64,000 bases of DNA from Pseudonocardia cypriaca (GTDB taxonomy: Bacteria; Actinomycetota; Actinomycetes; Mycobacteriales; Pseudonocardiaceae): NCBI RefSeq assembly GCF_006717045.1, contig NZ_VFPH01000002.1, forward strand, positions 868,001 to 932,000. Direction: 5' to 3'. The position numbers and the translations under genes were made by a program. The notes beneath the pieces were generated by a model. That model saw only the letters and a list, made by a program, of their open reading frames with translations. It made no database searches and was not told where the DNA came from. Positions 45,283-53,952 of this stretch are shown piece by piece. Every line of letters begins with the position of its first letter. Within the stretch, counting starts at the first letter, position 1.

Positions 45283-46380
45283 TCAGAGGTGGGTCCGGAT
45301 CGCTGAGATGACCTCGCCGGGGGCCTCCATGTGGGCCATGTGGCCCGCCTCCACGCGGGTCAGCTCCACCCCGTCCGGCACCGGGACAATTCGGTCGGAC
45401 GCACCCCACACCACCGTCAACGGCACGTCGACGCCCTCCAGCAGCGCCGGCGTGTCGAGGGCCTGCCGGTCGCCGTCGAGCAGGGTGCCGAGCACGGCGG
45501 TGAGCGCCTTGTCGACCCCGTCGAGCCGCTTGTAGCGCAGCAGGTCGTCGACGAGCCGGCGCGTGACCAGCGCCTCGTCCGCGAACAGCCGCCCGACCAG
45601 CGGTTTCAGCTCCCTCCTCGACGACGCTGCCGCGAACCCGCGCAGGTACTCCACATCGGCCTCCGGCGTGAACCCGGCAGGCGAGATCAGCGTCAGCGAC
45701 GCGACCTTCCCGGGCGCGGCCTTCGCGACGGCCGCCACGACCGCTCCGCCCAGCGAATGCCCGACCAGGTGGGCGCGATCGATCCCGAGCGCGTCGAGGA
45801 AGCCGCTGACGGTGTCGGCGAGGGTCTGGAGCGACCCGTCCCCCACGTCCTTGCCGGACGCGCCGTGCCCGGGCAGGTCGAGCGCGACCGCCCGGCGGCC
45901 CTCCTCGGCGAGCGGTTGCTGCACGAACAGCCAGGAGTTCTTGTCCCCGCCGTAGCCGTGGACGAGCACGACCGCGTCACCGTCCTCGGGCCCGAGCGCC
46001 AGGTACGAGATCGTCCGCCCGCCGACCTCGACGAGCTGCGGCTCCGGCTCGTCGTCGGCTTCGAGCGCTCCGGAGGCGACGGCGGCCTTCGCCTCCTCGA
46101 CGACGGCGTCGATCTCCGAGTCGGGCACGTCCGCAGGCGCGACGACGGCGAGCACCGCCCCGACCGGCAGGTCCGCCCCGGCCTCGGCCACGATCCGCCG
46201 CAGCGGTCCCTCGACCGGCGACTCCAGCGTGCCGGCGATCTTGTCCGTCTCGATGTCGACGATGTCGTCACCCTTGGCGATCGTGTCCCCTTCCGACACG
46301 AACCAGTCGACGATCTTGCCCGTCTTCATCGACAGGCCCCACTTGGGCATCGTCACCCGCTGGATGCGGTCATCGGTCAT
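45283..46380 (-). CDS. acoC: Acetoin dehydrogenase E2: lipoyl domain fused to alpha/beta hydrolase
   Basis: Dihydrolipoamide acetyltransferase-type subunit of 365 aa with the AcoC layout. The N-terminal lipoyl domain (about residues 5-80) carries the lipoylated lysine in 'DIETDKIAGTLESP'. An alpha/beta hydrolase follows (about 110-365) in place of the usual acyltransferase core, with 'VHGYGGDKNSW', the nucleophile motif GHSLGG, and 'EAGHMAHME' as the His region. It would accept the acetyl group released from acetoin and pass it to CoA. It is the last gene of the aco operon. Confidence 0.94.
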   Translation of the reverse strand: MTDDRIQRVTMPKWGLSMKTGKIVDWFVSEGDTIAKGDDIVDIETDKIAGTLESPVEGPLRRIVAEAGADLPVGAVLAVVAPADVPDSEIDAVVEEAKAAVASGALEADDEPEPQLVEVGGRTISYLALGPEDGDAVVLVHGYGGDKNSWLFVQQPLAEEGRRAVALDLPGHGASGKDVGDGSLQTLADTVSGFLDALGIDRAHLVGHSLGGAVVAAVAKAAPGKVASLTLISPAGFTPEADVEYLRGFAAASSRRELKPLVGRLFADEALVTRRLVDDLLRYKRLDGVDKALTAVLGTLLDGDRQALDTPALLEGVDVPLTVVWGASDRIVPVPDGVELTRVEAGHMAHMEAPGEVISAIRTHL

Positions 46381-46381
46381 G

Positions 46382-47395
46382 TCAGGCCTTCCAGTCGACC
46401 GCTGTCTTCACCGCGCCCGCGATCTTCGCCGCGTCCGGGATGAACAGGTCTTCGAGGGAGTCGGAGAACGGCACCGGCGTGTGCGGGCCGGTCACCAGCT
46501 GGATGGGCGCGCGCAGCGACCCGAACGCGTCCTGCGCGACGGTGGCCCCGATGTCGGTGGCGAGCGAGCAACGGGGATTGGACTCGTCCACCACGACCAG
46601 CCGCCCGGTGTTCTCCACCGACTCCAGGATCGTGTCGACGTCGAGCGGGCTGGTGGTGCGCGGGTCGATCACCTCGGCCTGCACCCCGGAGCCGGCCAGC
46701 TCCTCCGCCGCTTCGAGGGCGGTGTGCACCATCCGCCCGATCGCGACGATCGTGACGTCGCCACCTTCCCGCACGACGTTCGCCTCGCCGAACGGGATCG
46801 CGTAGCTCTCCTCCGGCACGTCCGCCGCGGTGTCGTAGAGCATCTTGTGCTCGGCGAAGATCACCGGGTCGTCGTCGCGGATCGCCTGGATCATCAGGCC
46901 CTTGGCGTCGTAGGCGTTGGACGGCGCCGCGACCTTCAGGCCCGGGACGTGCGTGAACACCGACAGCAGCGACTGCGAGTGCTGCGCGGCGGCCCGTAGC
47001 CCGGCACCCCACATCGTGCGGATCACGACGGGCGTGACGGCCTTGCCGCCGAACATGTACCGGAACTTCGCCGCCTGGTTGAAGATCTGGTCGAAGCAGA
47101 CGCCCATGAAGTCGATGAACATCAGCTCGGCCACCGGCCGCAGCCCGCCGGTCGCGGCCCCGATGGCGGCGCCGATGAACGCGGACTCCGAGATCGGCGT
47201 GTCCAGCACCCGGCCGGGGAACTTCCCGAACAGCCCCTTCGTGACACCGAGGACCCCGCCCCATGCGTCCTGCTCACCGGGCGAACCCTCGCCACCGGCG
47301 TTGTCCTCGCCCATGACGATCACGCGCTCGTCGCGCTCCATCTCCTGCGCCAGCGCCTCGTTGATCGCCTCGCGGTAGGTGATCGTGCGTGCCAT
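46382..47395 (-). CDS. acoB: Acetoin:DCPIP-type dehydrogenase E1 beta subunit
   Basis: Beta subunit of a thiamine diphosphate-dependent alpha-ketoacid/acetoin dehydrogenase, 337 aa. 'ALAQEMERDERVIVMGEDNAG' near the N-terminus, 'IGAAIGAATGGLRPVAELMF' and 'PRTTSPLDVDTILESVENTGRLVVVDE' (in fragments) are conserved in E1 beta proteins. It forms a heterotetramer with the alpha subunit encoded 15 bases upstream. It lies one base upstream of acoC, whose E2 is of the acetoin type, which is why acetoin and not pyruvate is the preferred substrate. Confidence 0.94.
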   Translation of the reverse strand: MARTITYREAINEALAQEMERDERVIVMGEDNAGGEGSPGEQDAWGGVLGVTKGLFGKFPGRVLDTPISESAFIGAAIGAATGGLRPVAELMFIDFMGVCFDQIFNQAAKFRYMFGGKAVTPVVIRTMWGAGLRAAAQHSQSLLSVFTHVPGLKVAAPSNAYDAKGLMIQAIRDDDPVIFAEHKMLYDTAADVPEESYAIPFGEANVVREGGDVTIVAIGRMVHTALEAAEELAGSGVQAEVIDPRTTSPLDVDTILESVENTGRLVVVDESNPRCSLATDIGATVAQDAFGSLRAPIQLVTGPHTPVPFSDSLEDLFIPDAAKIAGAVKTAVDWKA

Positions 47396-47410
47396 CTCGA
47401 TTCCCTCCGA

Positions 47411-48406
47411 TCAGTACGAGACGTAGACGTCGGTGAGCAGGTCGTCCGGGCCGGGTTTCGGGGCCGCCTTCGCGGCTTCGACGGCCGCGTCGATCTCGGC
47501 CGCGACCTCGGAGTCGATCCTGTCGAGCTGCTCGGCGGAGAGCTGGCCGCTCTCGGTGACCCGGGCCCGGAAGCGCTTCAGGCAGTCGAGCCGCTCGCGG
47601 GCCTCAGCCACCTCGTTGGCGCGGTAGAGCTGCTGGTCGCCCTCGAAGTGGCCGAAGTAGCGGGTGAACTTGACCTCGATCAGCGTCGGGCCGCCGCCCT
47701 CCCGGGCCCGCGCGATCGCCTCGCCCGCGGCCTCGTGCACCGCGAAGAAGTCGAACCCGTCGACGATCACGCCGGGCATCCCGAACGCGGCGGCCCGGTC
47801 AGCGATGTCGTCGCTCGCCACCGACCAGCTCGACGACGTGCTCTCGGCGTAGCCGTTGTTCTCCGCCACGAAGATCGCCGGCAGGTTCCAGACCGTCGCG
47901 AGGTTCAGCGACTCGAGCGTGGTGCCCTGGTTGGAGGCGCCGTCGCCGAAGAACGCGACGGCCACCCCACCGTCGCCCTTGTGCTTGGACGCCAGCGCAC
48001 GGCCGCAGATCAGCGGCGGCCCGCCCCCGACGATGCCGTTGGCGCCGAGCATGCCCTTGGACAGGTCGGCGATGTGCATCGAGCCGCCCTTGCCCCGGCA
48101 CGAGCCGGTGACCTTGCCGTAGATCTCGGCCATCATCGCGCTGACGTCCACCCCCTTGGCGATGCAGTGACCGTGGCCGCGGTGCGTCGAGGCGATGGCA
48201 TCCCGCTCGTCGAGGTGGGCGCACACCCCGGCCGCGGACGCCTCCTCACCCGCGTAGAGGTGCACGAAGCCGGGGATGTCACCGCCCGCGAACTCCTCGT
48301 GCACCCGCTCCTCGAAGTCGCGGATCGTGCGCATCACGCGGTAGGCGGCGAGGAGCTGGTCGGCTGTGAGCTCCTGGGACGCGGCGCTGGACAGGGTCTC
48401 GGTCAT
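47411..48406 (-). CDS. acoA: Acetoin:DCPIP-type dehydrogenase E1 alpha subunit
   Basis: Thiamine diphosphate-binding alpha subunit, 331 aa from ATG 48406. The cofactor motif is seen as 'GDGASNQGTTLESLNLA' ending near 'AENNGYAEST'. 'THRGHGHCIAKGVDVSAMMAE' and 'GKGGSMHIADLSKGMLGANGIVGGG' (in fragments) are typical of the AcoA/PdhA family. The start overlaps the stop of the dehydrogenase gene by 4 bases (ATGA). Upstream in-frame sequence belongs to another gene read in a different frame and is rejected. Confidence 0.94.
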   Translation of the reverse strand: MTETLSSAASQELTADQLLAAYRVMRTIRDFEERVHEEFAGGDIPGFVHLYAGEEASAAGVCAHLDERDAIASTHRGHGHCIAKGVDVSAMMAEIYGKVTGSCRGKGGSMHIADLSKGMLGANGIVGGGPPLICGRALASKHKGDGGVAVAFFGDGASNQGTTLESLNLATVWNLPAIFVAENNGYAESTSSSWSVASDDIADRAAAFGMPGVIVDGFDFFAVHEAAGEAIARAREGGGPTLIEVKFTRYFGHFEGDQQLYRANEVAEARERLDCLKRFRARVTESGQLSAEQLDRIDSEVAAEIDAAVEAAKAAPKPGPDDLLTDVYVSY

Positions 48407-49473
48407 GACAGCTCCTCCTTCGGCGACACGAGGATCTTCACGTTCTCCTCCTTGTTGTCGATCAGCTCCCGGAAGCCGCGATCGACCAGGTCGGCGAGCC
48501 CGATCCGGCCGGTGATGAACTGCTCGGCGTCGACCGTCCCGTCGCGGAGCAGGGCGATCGTGTCGGCGTGGTCGCCGCAGTACGCGAGCGAGCCGATGAC
48601 GGAGACCTCGGAGAACACGAGCTCGTTCACCGCCACCCGTGGCACGTGGCCCCAGATCGCCACGTTCACGACCGTGCCGCCGGGGCGTACCGAACCGATC
48701 GCGGCGGCCAGCACGGCGTCGACGCCCGCGCACTCGAACGCGACGTCGGCGCCCGCGCCGGAGGTGAGGTCGCGGATCGCGTCGGGCACGGCGGTGCCGC
48801 TCGGGTCGATGACCTCGTCGGCGCCCGCCCCCGTCGCCTTGGCCTTTCGCGCGCCCGCGGGCTCGACCACGATCACCCGGCCGGCACCGGCGGCCTTCAG
48901 CGCCGCAGTCGTGACGAGGCCGATCGGCCCCGCGCCGAACACCGTCGCCGTTCCTCCCGGCCGCAGGCCGGACAGCCGCACGGCGTGGTAGCCGACCGCC
49001 AGGGGCTCGACGAGCGCCCCGACGTCCGTCGGGAGGTCGCCCAGCGGGTGCACCCAGCGCCCGTCCACGACGCACCGCTCCGCGAACCCGCCGTCCTGCC
49101 CGGACAGCCCGACGAAGCCGAGCTTGCGGCAGATGTTGTAGCGGCCGGCCGCGCACGCGACGCACTCGCCGCAGACGTAGTACGGCTCGACGGCGACCCG
49201 GTCGCCCTCCTGCACGCCGCTCACCCCGGAACCGACGGCCGACACGACGCCCGCGAACTCGTGCCCCATGACGACCGGCAGCTCCGACCCGGTGATCGGG
49301 TGCGGCGCTCCCCTCGGCGGGATGAAGATCGGGCCCTCGAGGAACTCGTGCAGGTCGGTGCCGCAGATCCCGCACCAGTCGACGCTCACCTCGACCTGGC
49401 CCGGGCCGACCTGCGGGTCGGGCACCTCCTCGACGCGGATGTCGCCCCTGCCGTGGAACCGTGCCGCTCTCAT
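48403..49473 (-). CDS. Zinc-dependent 2,3-butanediol/alcohol dehydrogenase
   Basis: A 356-aa medium-chain dehydrogenase from ATG 49473, which has AGGAGG 7 bases upstream. Catalytic zinc ligands are in 'CGICGTDLHE' and 'GHEFAG', the structural zinc cluster is 'CGECVACAAGRYNIC', and the Rossmann loop is 'FGAGPIGLVTTAALKAAG'. The overall pattern ('EFLEGPIFIP' after the first zinc site) is that of (R,R)-butanediol dehydrogenases, which interconvert 2,3-butanediol and acetoin and so feed the downstream enzyme complex. Coupled by 4-base overlaps to acoX and acoA. Confidence 0.92.
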   Translation of the reverse strand: MRAARFHGRGDIRVEEVPDPQVGPGQVEVSVDWCGICGTDLHEFLEGPIFIPPRGAPHPITGSELPVVMGHEFAGVVSAVGSGVSGVQEGDRVAVEPYYVCGECVACAAGRYNICRKLGFVGLSGQDGGFAERCVVDGRWVHPLGDLPTDVGALVEPLAVGYHAVRLSGLRPGGTATVFGAGPIGLVTTAALKAAGAGRVIVVEPAGARKAKATGAGADEVIDPSGTAVPDAIRDLTSGAGADVAFECAGVDAVLAAAIGSVRPGGTVVNVAIWGHVPRVAVNELVFSEVSVIGSLAYCGDHADTIALLRDGTVDAEQFITGRIGLADLVDRGFRELIDNKEENVKILVSPKEELS

Positions 49474-50513
49474 GATCGGACCTCCTGCGTGAGCGCATCC
49501 GGGTCGAGCAGCCGCCGCTGCGCCGCGGCGGCGAGGACGGTGCGCACGTCGAGCACCCGCGGCCCGTCCGGCGCGAGCGTGACGGTCACGGGCGTCGAGG
49601 GACCGAACTCGATCTCCCGCTCGCCGTCCACGGCGACGGTTCCGCGCGCGAGACCGACCGGATGCGGCCGGCCGGCGGCGAGCGGCCCGGCGTGGTGCAC
49701 GCCGATCGGCGCGACGACGCCCGGCGCGATCGGGGCGAGCACGGTCTGCGGGGCGGCCTCGACGCCCGCCAGTCGCACGACGACCCCGTCCGGATCGGTG
49801 CGGGCGACCGGGTGCAGCAACCCCGCGATGCTGGACAGGCCGATGGCGTGCGGCTCGGCGAAGGCGCAGTACAGCTCGCGCAGGGTGGCCGGCTGCCACA
49901 GCGCCCGCGACCCGACGTGCGTCACCGTCGAGACGCAGACGTCGACGAGGGCGAGCTCGTGTTTCGCGCCCGCGGCCACGTGCAGGGCCTTCGCCCGGTA
50001 GCTCGCCTCGCCGACGGGCAGCCGACCGGTGGCCACGAGCCCGGCCGCCGTGCCCGCGACCGTCGCCTCCCACATCTCCGGGAAGGCGTTGTTGGTGCCG
50101 GTCGACAGCGGCAGCAGCGCGACGTCCCCGCTCGCCGCCGCGGCCGCGCGTACCGTGCCGTCCCCGCCGAGCAGGACGATCACCGACGCCCCTGCGGCGA
50201 CCATCCGGCGCACCAGCACGCGGGTGTCCTCGGCCGTGCCGGAGATCGTGTCGAGCTCGACGAACTCCAGCTCCGGCCACCGCGGGGCCCCGGGACGACG
50301 CTTGTCGCGCGCCCGCAGCACCCCGGCCGCGACGCCCATGCCGTCGGTCGACATCAGCACGCGGTCCACGCCGGTGGCAGCGGCCGCGGCGACGAGCCGC
50401 AGCGCCATGTTCGTCTTCTCCGCGTTCGGGAAGACCGAGGCCTGCGCGACCAGCCGGCGGATGTCACGCCCCGACATCGGGTTGGCGACGACACCGATCG
50501 CCGAGCCCGGCAC
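49470..50513 (-). CDS. acoX: AcoX-like ATP-NAD kinase family protein
   Basis: A 347-aa protein of the NAD-kinase-like fold. The N-terminus 'IGVVANPMSGRDIRRLV' and 'VIVLLGGDGTVRAAA' correspond to the kinase motifs, with 'STGTNNAFPEMWEATVAG' as the AcoX-type substrate loop. AcoX is regularly encoded with acetoin dehydrogenase, but its reaction has not been established. GTG 50513 gives the family N-terminus; several upstream in-frame starts (50573, 50621) would add an unconserved leader. It is the first gene of the aco operon and is coupled to the dehydrogenase gene by ATGA. Confidence 0.9.
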   Translation of the reverse strand: MPGSAIGVVANPMSGRDIRRLVAQASVFPNAEKTNMALRLVAAAAATGVDRVLMSTDGMGVAAGVLRARDKRRPGAPRWPELEFVELDTISGTAEDTRVLVRRMVAAGASVIVLLGGDGTVRAAAAASGDVALLPLSTGTNNAFPEMWEATVAGTAAGLVATGRLPVGEASYRAKALHVAAGAKHELALVDVCVSTVTHVGSRALWQPATLRELYCAFAEPHAIGLSSIAGLLHPVARTDPDGVVVRLAGVEAAPQTVLAPIAPGVVAPIGVHHAGPLAAGRPHPVGLARGTVAVDGEREIEFGPSTPVTVTLAPDGPRVLDVRTVLAAAAQRRLLDPDALTQEVRS

Positions 50514-50650
50514 GACCGGCAGCCCCGTCGGCCCGGACGGCGGCACCCGCCCGTTCGACCCGCCCTGCTGCACCCGCGCCTCCGGCCAGTCCGCGAGGCC
50601 CCGGCGCCTCGCACGACCCATTCCACGCCGGGAGAGCGGATGAGACAACG

Positions 50651-50682
50651 GTTGCACCGGAGTTGCACCGGGTTGCAGCCGG
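50651..50682 (-). promoter_or_regulatory. Three phased TGCAAC repeats upstream of the aco operon
   Basis: On the minus strand the hexamer TGCAAC occurs three times at spacings of about 10 and 11 bases, each followed by a CCGG-type tetramer (TGCAACCCGG, TGCAACTCCGG, TGCAACCG). They lie about 140 bases before the acoX start and between the regulator gene and the operon. One-helical-turn phasing suggests an activator site, probably for the adjacent GAF/winged-helix regulator. Confidence 0.55.
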
Positions 50683-50765
50683 ACTCGCGCGAGCACCACG
50701 GCCGCGGGTCCGGCGTCTCGCTGGGTGAGTCCGGCGTCGCGCGCGCCGGGCTGCCTGGAAGCCGG

Positions 50766-52031
50766 TCAGCGGCCGCCGGCGAGGCGCCGGACACCGGGCG
50801 CCGTGGAGCGGCGGAGCAGCGCCGACGTCGCTGGGTCGGGCGCGGACACCTCGACCTCGGGGGCGATCCGGTAGGGCCGGGCGAGCAGCAGGCCGCCCAG
50901 CGACCTGCGCAGCCGCGACATCTCGGCCCGCACCGTGACGAGGTGGTCGCGGTCGCCGTAGAGCGCCGCCGACAGCGCCCCCGCGCCCATCCCGGCCGCG
51001 CCAGCGGCCGCCAGCAGGACGAGCACCTCCGCATGCCGCGTGGACAGCGGGTGCACCCAGCGGGCCGACCCGTCGACGACGGCCCGCGGCGGGCGCGCGT
51101 CGAGGTCGAGGGTGAGCCGGATGCGGGCGGTGTCCTCCACCCGGAGCAGCCAGCCGCCGGGTACCGGCTCGGGCAGGAAGACGCCGACGCCGTGCACCGA
51201 GACCGGCCGGTCCCCCCGGGGAACCGCAACCCGTTCGACGCTCGGCATGCCGGTCACGGCCGCGACCCAGCCGTGCTCGTCGACGACGAGACCCGCCCCC
51301 TGCACGCGGGAGAGGATCGGGGCGGCGAGCCCGCGCAGCGCCTCGATCCGCCCCTCGTGCTGGCGCCACAGGCTCGCCTCTGCGAGCTTCACCGCGGTGG
51401 CGACGAGAGCCACCGTGGTGGGGTGCACGGTGTGCGCCGGGCCGCTGACGTCGACCACACCCAGCAGCTCACCGGAGCGCGGGTCGTGCACGGGACATGC
51501 GGTGCAGGTCCAGACGTGGTGGGACCGCACGAAGTGCTCGGCCGCGAACATCTGCACCGGCGCCGCCTCGGCGAGGGCGGTGCCGATCGCGTTGCTGCCG
51601 ACGCTGCCCTCGGACCAGTCGGCGCCCTCGGTGAAACCCAGGCGGTCGGCGCGGCGGCGCACCTGGGCGGATCCCTCCCGCCACAGCAGCCTGCCCTGCG
51701 CATCGGTGATGACCATGATGTGCGAGGCGTCGTCGGCCACCGACGTGAGCGCGGCACGCAGCTCGGGGAGCACCCGCTGCAGTGGGCTCTCCACCCGGCG
51801 CCGCTCCACCTCGACGGCGGGCAACGGCCCCACGGGGTGGCCCAGATCGGGATCGACCCCCTGCGCCTGCACCCGCTCCCAGGACCGCGCGATCAGACGC
51901 CGCGGCGTGGCGGGCGGCCGGTCCCCGGAGAGCAGCGCGTCGTGGACGCGGGCCAGCATGCGGGCGTGCCGAACGATGTCCGTGCCGGGCCGGACCGCGC
52001 AGACGCCCTCGTCCGCTGTCATGAGCATCAC
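50766..52031 (-). CDS. AcoR-like GAF-domain regulator with winged-helix output
   Basis: A 421-aa transcription factor. The N-terminal 'SWERVQAQGVDPD' segment and the GAF domain (about residues 95-235, with 'EGSVGSNAIGTALAE', 'FVRSHHVWTCTACPVHDP' and 'LLGVVDVSG') match the sensor half of the sigma-54 activator AcoR. The AAA+ module and Fis-type helix-turn-helix are missing. Instead the C-terminus (about 320-395) has 'LSTRHAEVLVLL' and 'LYGDRDHLVTVRAEMSRLRRSLG', a winged-helix of the type seen in actinobacterial GAF regulators. Direct control of the aco operon downstream on the same strand is likely. ATG 52031 is used; ATG 52022 is possible. Confidence 0.9.
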   Translation of the reverse strand: MMLMTADEGVCAVRPGTDIVRHARMLARVHDALLSGDRPPATPRRLIARSWERVQAQGVDPDLGHPVGPLPAVEVERRRVESPLQRVLPELRAALTSVADDASHIMVITDAQGRLLWREGSAQVRRRADRLGFTEGADWSEGSVGSNAIGTALAEAAPVQMFAAEHFVRSHHVWTCTACPVHDPRSGELLGVVDVSGPAHTVHPTTVALVATAVKLAEASLWRQHEGRIEALRGLAAPILSRVQGAGLVVDEHGWVAAVTGMPSVERVAVPRGDRPVSVHGVGVFLPEPVPGGWLLRVEDTARIRLTLDLDARPPRAVVDGSARWVHPLSTRHAEVLVLLAAAGAAGMGAGALSAALYGDRDHLVTVRAEMSRLRRSLGGLLLARPYRIAPEVEVSAPDPATSALLRRSTAPGVRRLAGGR

Positions 52032-52043
52032 CCGGGGACGACA

Positions 52044-52946
52044 CTATGCAGGCACAGCACCCTTCGTCGATACCGCGACCGGCGCGGGCTTCGGCGTACC
52101 GAGCAGCACGCCGCCCACGATGACGGCGGCGGCCACCAGCTCGAGCACGCTCGGCCGCTCCCCCAGCAGGGTCGCGGCCAGCCCGATCCCCACCACCGGC
52201 ACGAGCAACGAGTACGGCGCCACCACGCCCGCCGGGTACCGCCGCATCAGCCCCACCCAGATCCCCGACCCGACGAGGGTGCCGAGCACCGCGATGTACC
52301 CGAGCGCCGCGACGCCGGGCAGGCCGTCGGGCGTGACGGCGGCGCGCAGGGCCTCCCAGCCGGCCGCCGGGCCCTCCCAGACCATGGACATCGCCAGCAG
52401 TGGGATCGGCGGCACGACCGACATCCACAGCGTGAGGTGCAGCGGGTTGGGCGCGGCGGCGAGGCGGCCCGCGAGGTTGCCGAACGCCCAGCCCAGCGCC
52501 CCGAGGAGGGTGAGCAGCACCGGGAGCACCGCGGCGACCTGCGCCCGCGACACCGCGATCGCCGCGAGTCCGAGCATCGCGATCGCGATGCCGATCCCCT
52601 GCGGGGCCGAGATCCGCTCGCGCAGCAGCAGCGCCCCGAGCAGCACCGTGAACGGGGCGGACGCCTGCAGCACCAGCGATGCGAGCCCCGTCGGCATCCC
52701 GATGTCCATGGCGATGAACAGGAAGATGAACTGGACGGTGCCGAACCCGAGCCCGAACCCCAGCAACCAGCGCAGCGGCACCTGCGGCCACGGCACGAGC
52801 AGGACCGTCGGCACGGCGAGCACGAGGAAGCGCAGCCCGCCGAGGAACAGCGGGGGGAAGTGCTCCAGGCCGATGTGGATGGCGATGAAGTTCCCGCCCC
52901 AGAGGACGGCGACGAACGCGGCGAGCAGGCGGTGGCGGAGGCTCAC
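52044..52946 (-). CDS. EamA/DMT family transporter
   Basis: A 300-aa exporter with ten hydrophobic segments in two EamA repeats ('AFVAVLWGGNFIAIHIGL' opens the first). The pattern 'GLASLVLQASAPFTVLLGALLLRE' (in fragments) is that of the YdcZ/RhaT-like amino-acid or metabolite exporters such as EamA. It lies 12 bases before the AcoR-like regulator gene on the same strand and is divergent from a LysR gene, which probably controls it. A similar pair is found at 11894-13903, but with the exporter run-on at the 3' end. Confidence 0.93.
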   Translation of the reverse strand: MSLRHRLLAAFVAVLWGGNFIAIHIGLEHFPPLFLGGLRFLVLAVPTVLLVPWPQVPLRWLLGFGLGFGTVQFIFLFIAMDIGMPTGLASLVLQASAPFTVLLGALLLRERISAPQGIGIAIAMLGLAAIAVSRAQVAAVLPVLLTLLGALGWAFGNLAGRLAAAPNPLHLTLWMSVVPPIPLLAMSMVWEGPAAGWEALRAAVTPDGLPGVAALGYIAVLGTLVGSGIWVGLMRRYPAGVVAPYSLLVPVVGIGLAATLLGERPSVLELVAAAVIVGGVLLGTPKPAPVAVSTKGAVPA

Positions 52947-53019
52947 GTCTTCCGAGTCTTCGGCCAGATGACCTCGAAGACCAGCGAAATGTTCTGAAGA
53001 GACTCTTTAGGATCGCTTC

Positions 53020-53952
53020 ATGGACGTTCAGCGGCTGCGCGTGCTGCGCGAGCTGGCCGATCGCGGCTCGGTCACCGCCGTGGCCACCGCGCTCTCGTTC
53101 ACCCCGTCCGCGATCTCCCAGCAGCTCAAGGCGCTCGCCGAGGAGGTGGGCGTGCCGCTCACCGAGCCCGCGGGACGGGGGCTGCGCCTCACCGACGCCG
53201 GACACGTGCTCGTGGCCGAGGCCGAAGGGGTGCTCACCGCGCTCGCCCGCGCCGAGGCCGCGGTGGAGCGGCTGCGCACGGAGCCACGCGGGCTGGTGCG
53301 CGTCGCGCTCTTCCCGTCCGGCGCGCGGATGCTGCTGCCCGGGCTGCTCCGGCGGCTGGACGCCGTGCCCGGCATCAGCCTGGTGTGCCGGGACGTCGAC
53401 ATGACGCCCGCCGACGTACCCGCGCTCGCGGCCGACTTCGACGTCGTGGTCAGCCACCGCGACGAGACGGCGCCCCCGCCGCCCACCGACCGGTGGGTCG
53501 TCGTCCCGCTGCTGCGCGAGCCGCTCGACGTCGCGCTCCCGCCGGGGCATCGGCTCGCGCGGCGCAGGCGGCTGCGGCTCGAGGAGCTCGCGGACGAGGA
53601 ATGGATCAGCGTGGGCGTCGGCTGGCCCGTCGACGACGTGCTGCGCTCGCTCGCCGTGTCCACCGGCGCCACCCCGCGCGTGGTGCAGCGGATCAACGAC
53701 TTCGCCGTCACCGAGGAGCTGGTGGCGGCCGGGCACGGGATCGCGCTGCTACCCCGCTACTCCACCGACGACCGGGGCGGCCGGCGGCTCGTGTGCCGCC
53801 CGCTCGCCGGCGTGCGTGCCGGGCGGCTCGTCGAGGCGGTGCTGCGAACCAGCACCGCGGAGCGACCGGCCGTCCGGACCGTGCTCGACGCGCTGCGCGC
53901 CGAGGCGCGCACGCTCACTGAAGGCAGAACTCGTTCCCCTCGGGATCGCTGA
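53020..53952 (+). CDS. LysR family transcriptional regulator
   Basis: A 310-aa regulator with the N-terminal winged helix 'LSFTPSAISQQLKALAEEVG' (about residues 26-45) and a C-terminal ligand domain. It is divergent from a DMT exporter gene with 73 bases between starts. That gap contains GTCTTC...GAAGAC arms 14 bases apart, a plausible LysR site. Its last 38 bases overlap the convergent VOC gene. The N-terminal 60 residues closely parallel those of the LysR protein at 11894-12853. Confidence 0.93.
   Translation: MDVQRLRVLRELADRGSVTAVATALSFTPSAISQQLKALAEEVGVPLTEPAGRGLRLTDAGHVLVAEAEGVLTALARAEAAVERLRTEPRGLVRVALFPSGARMLLPGLLRRLDAVPGISLVCRDVDMTPADVPALAADFDVVVSHRDETAPPPPTDRWVVVPLLREPLDVALPPGHRLARRRRLRLEELADEEWISVGVGWPVDDVLRSLAVSTGATPRVVQRINDFAVTEELVAAGHGIALLPRYSTDDRGGRRLVCRPLAGVRAGRLVEAVLRTSTAERPAVRTVLDALRAEARTLTEGRTRSPRDR

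Noticed and set aside
50514..50699. A longer acoX starting at 50699 or 50621
   Set aside because: The extra residues are Arg/Gly-rich, would read through the TGCAAC repeats and promoter region, and do not resemble the family N-terminus.
49662..52997. A 1111-codon open frame on the plus strand
   Set aside because: It crosses three well-supported minus-strand genes (acoX, the GAF regulator and a DMT exporter) and its sequence is low-complexity Arg/Gly/His, typical of GC-rich antisense frames.
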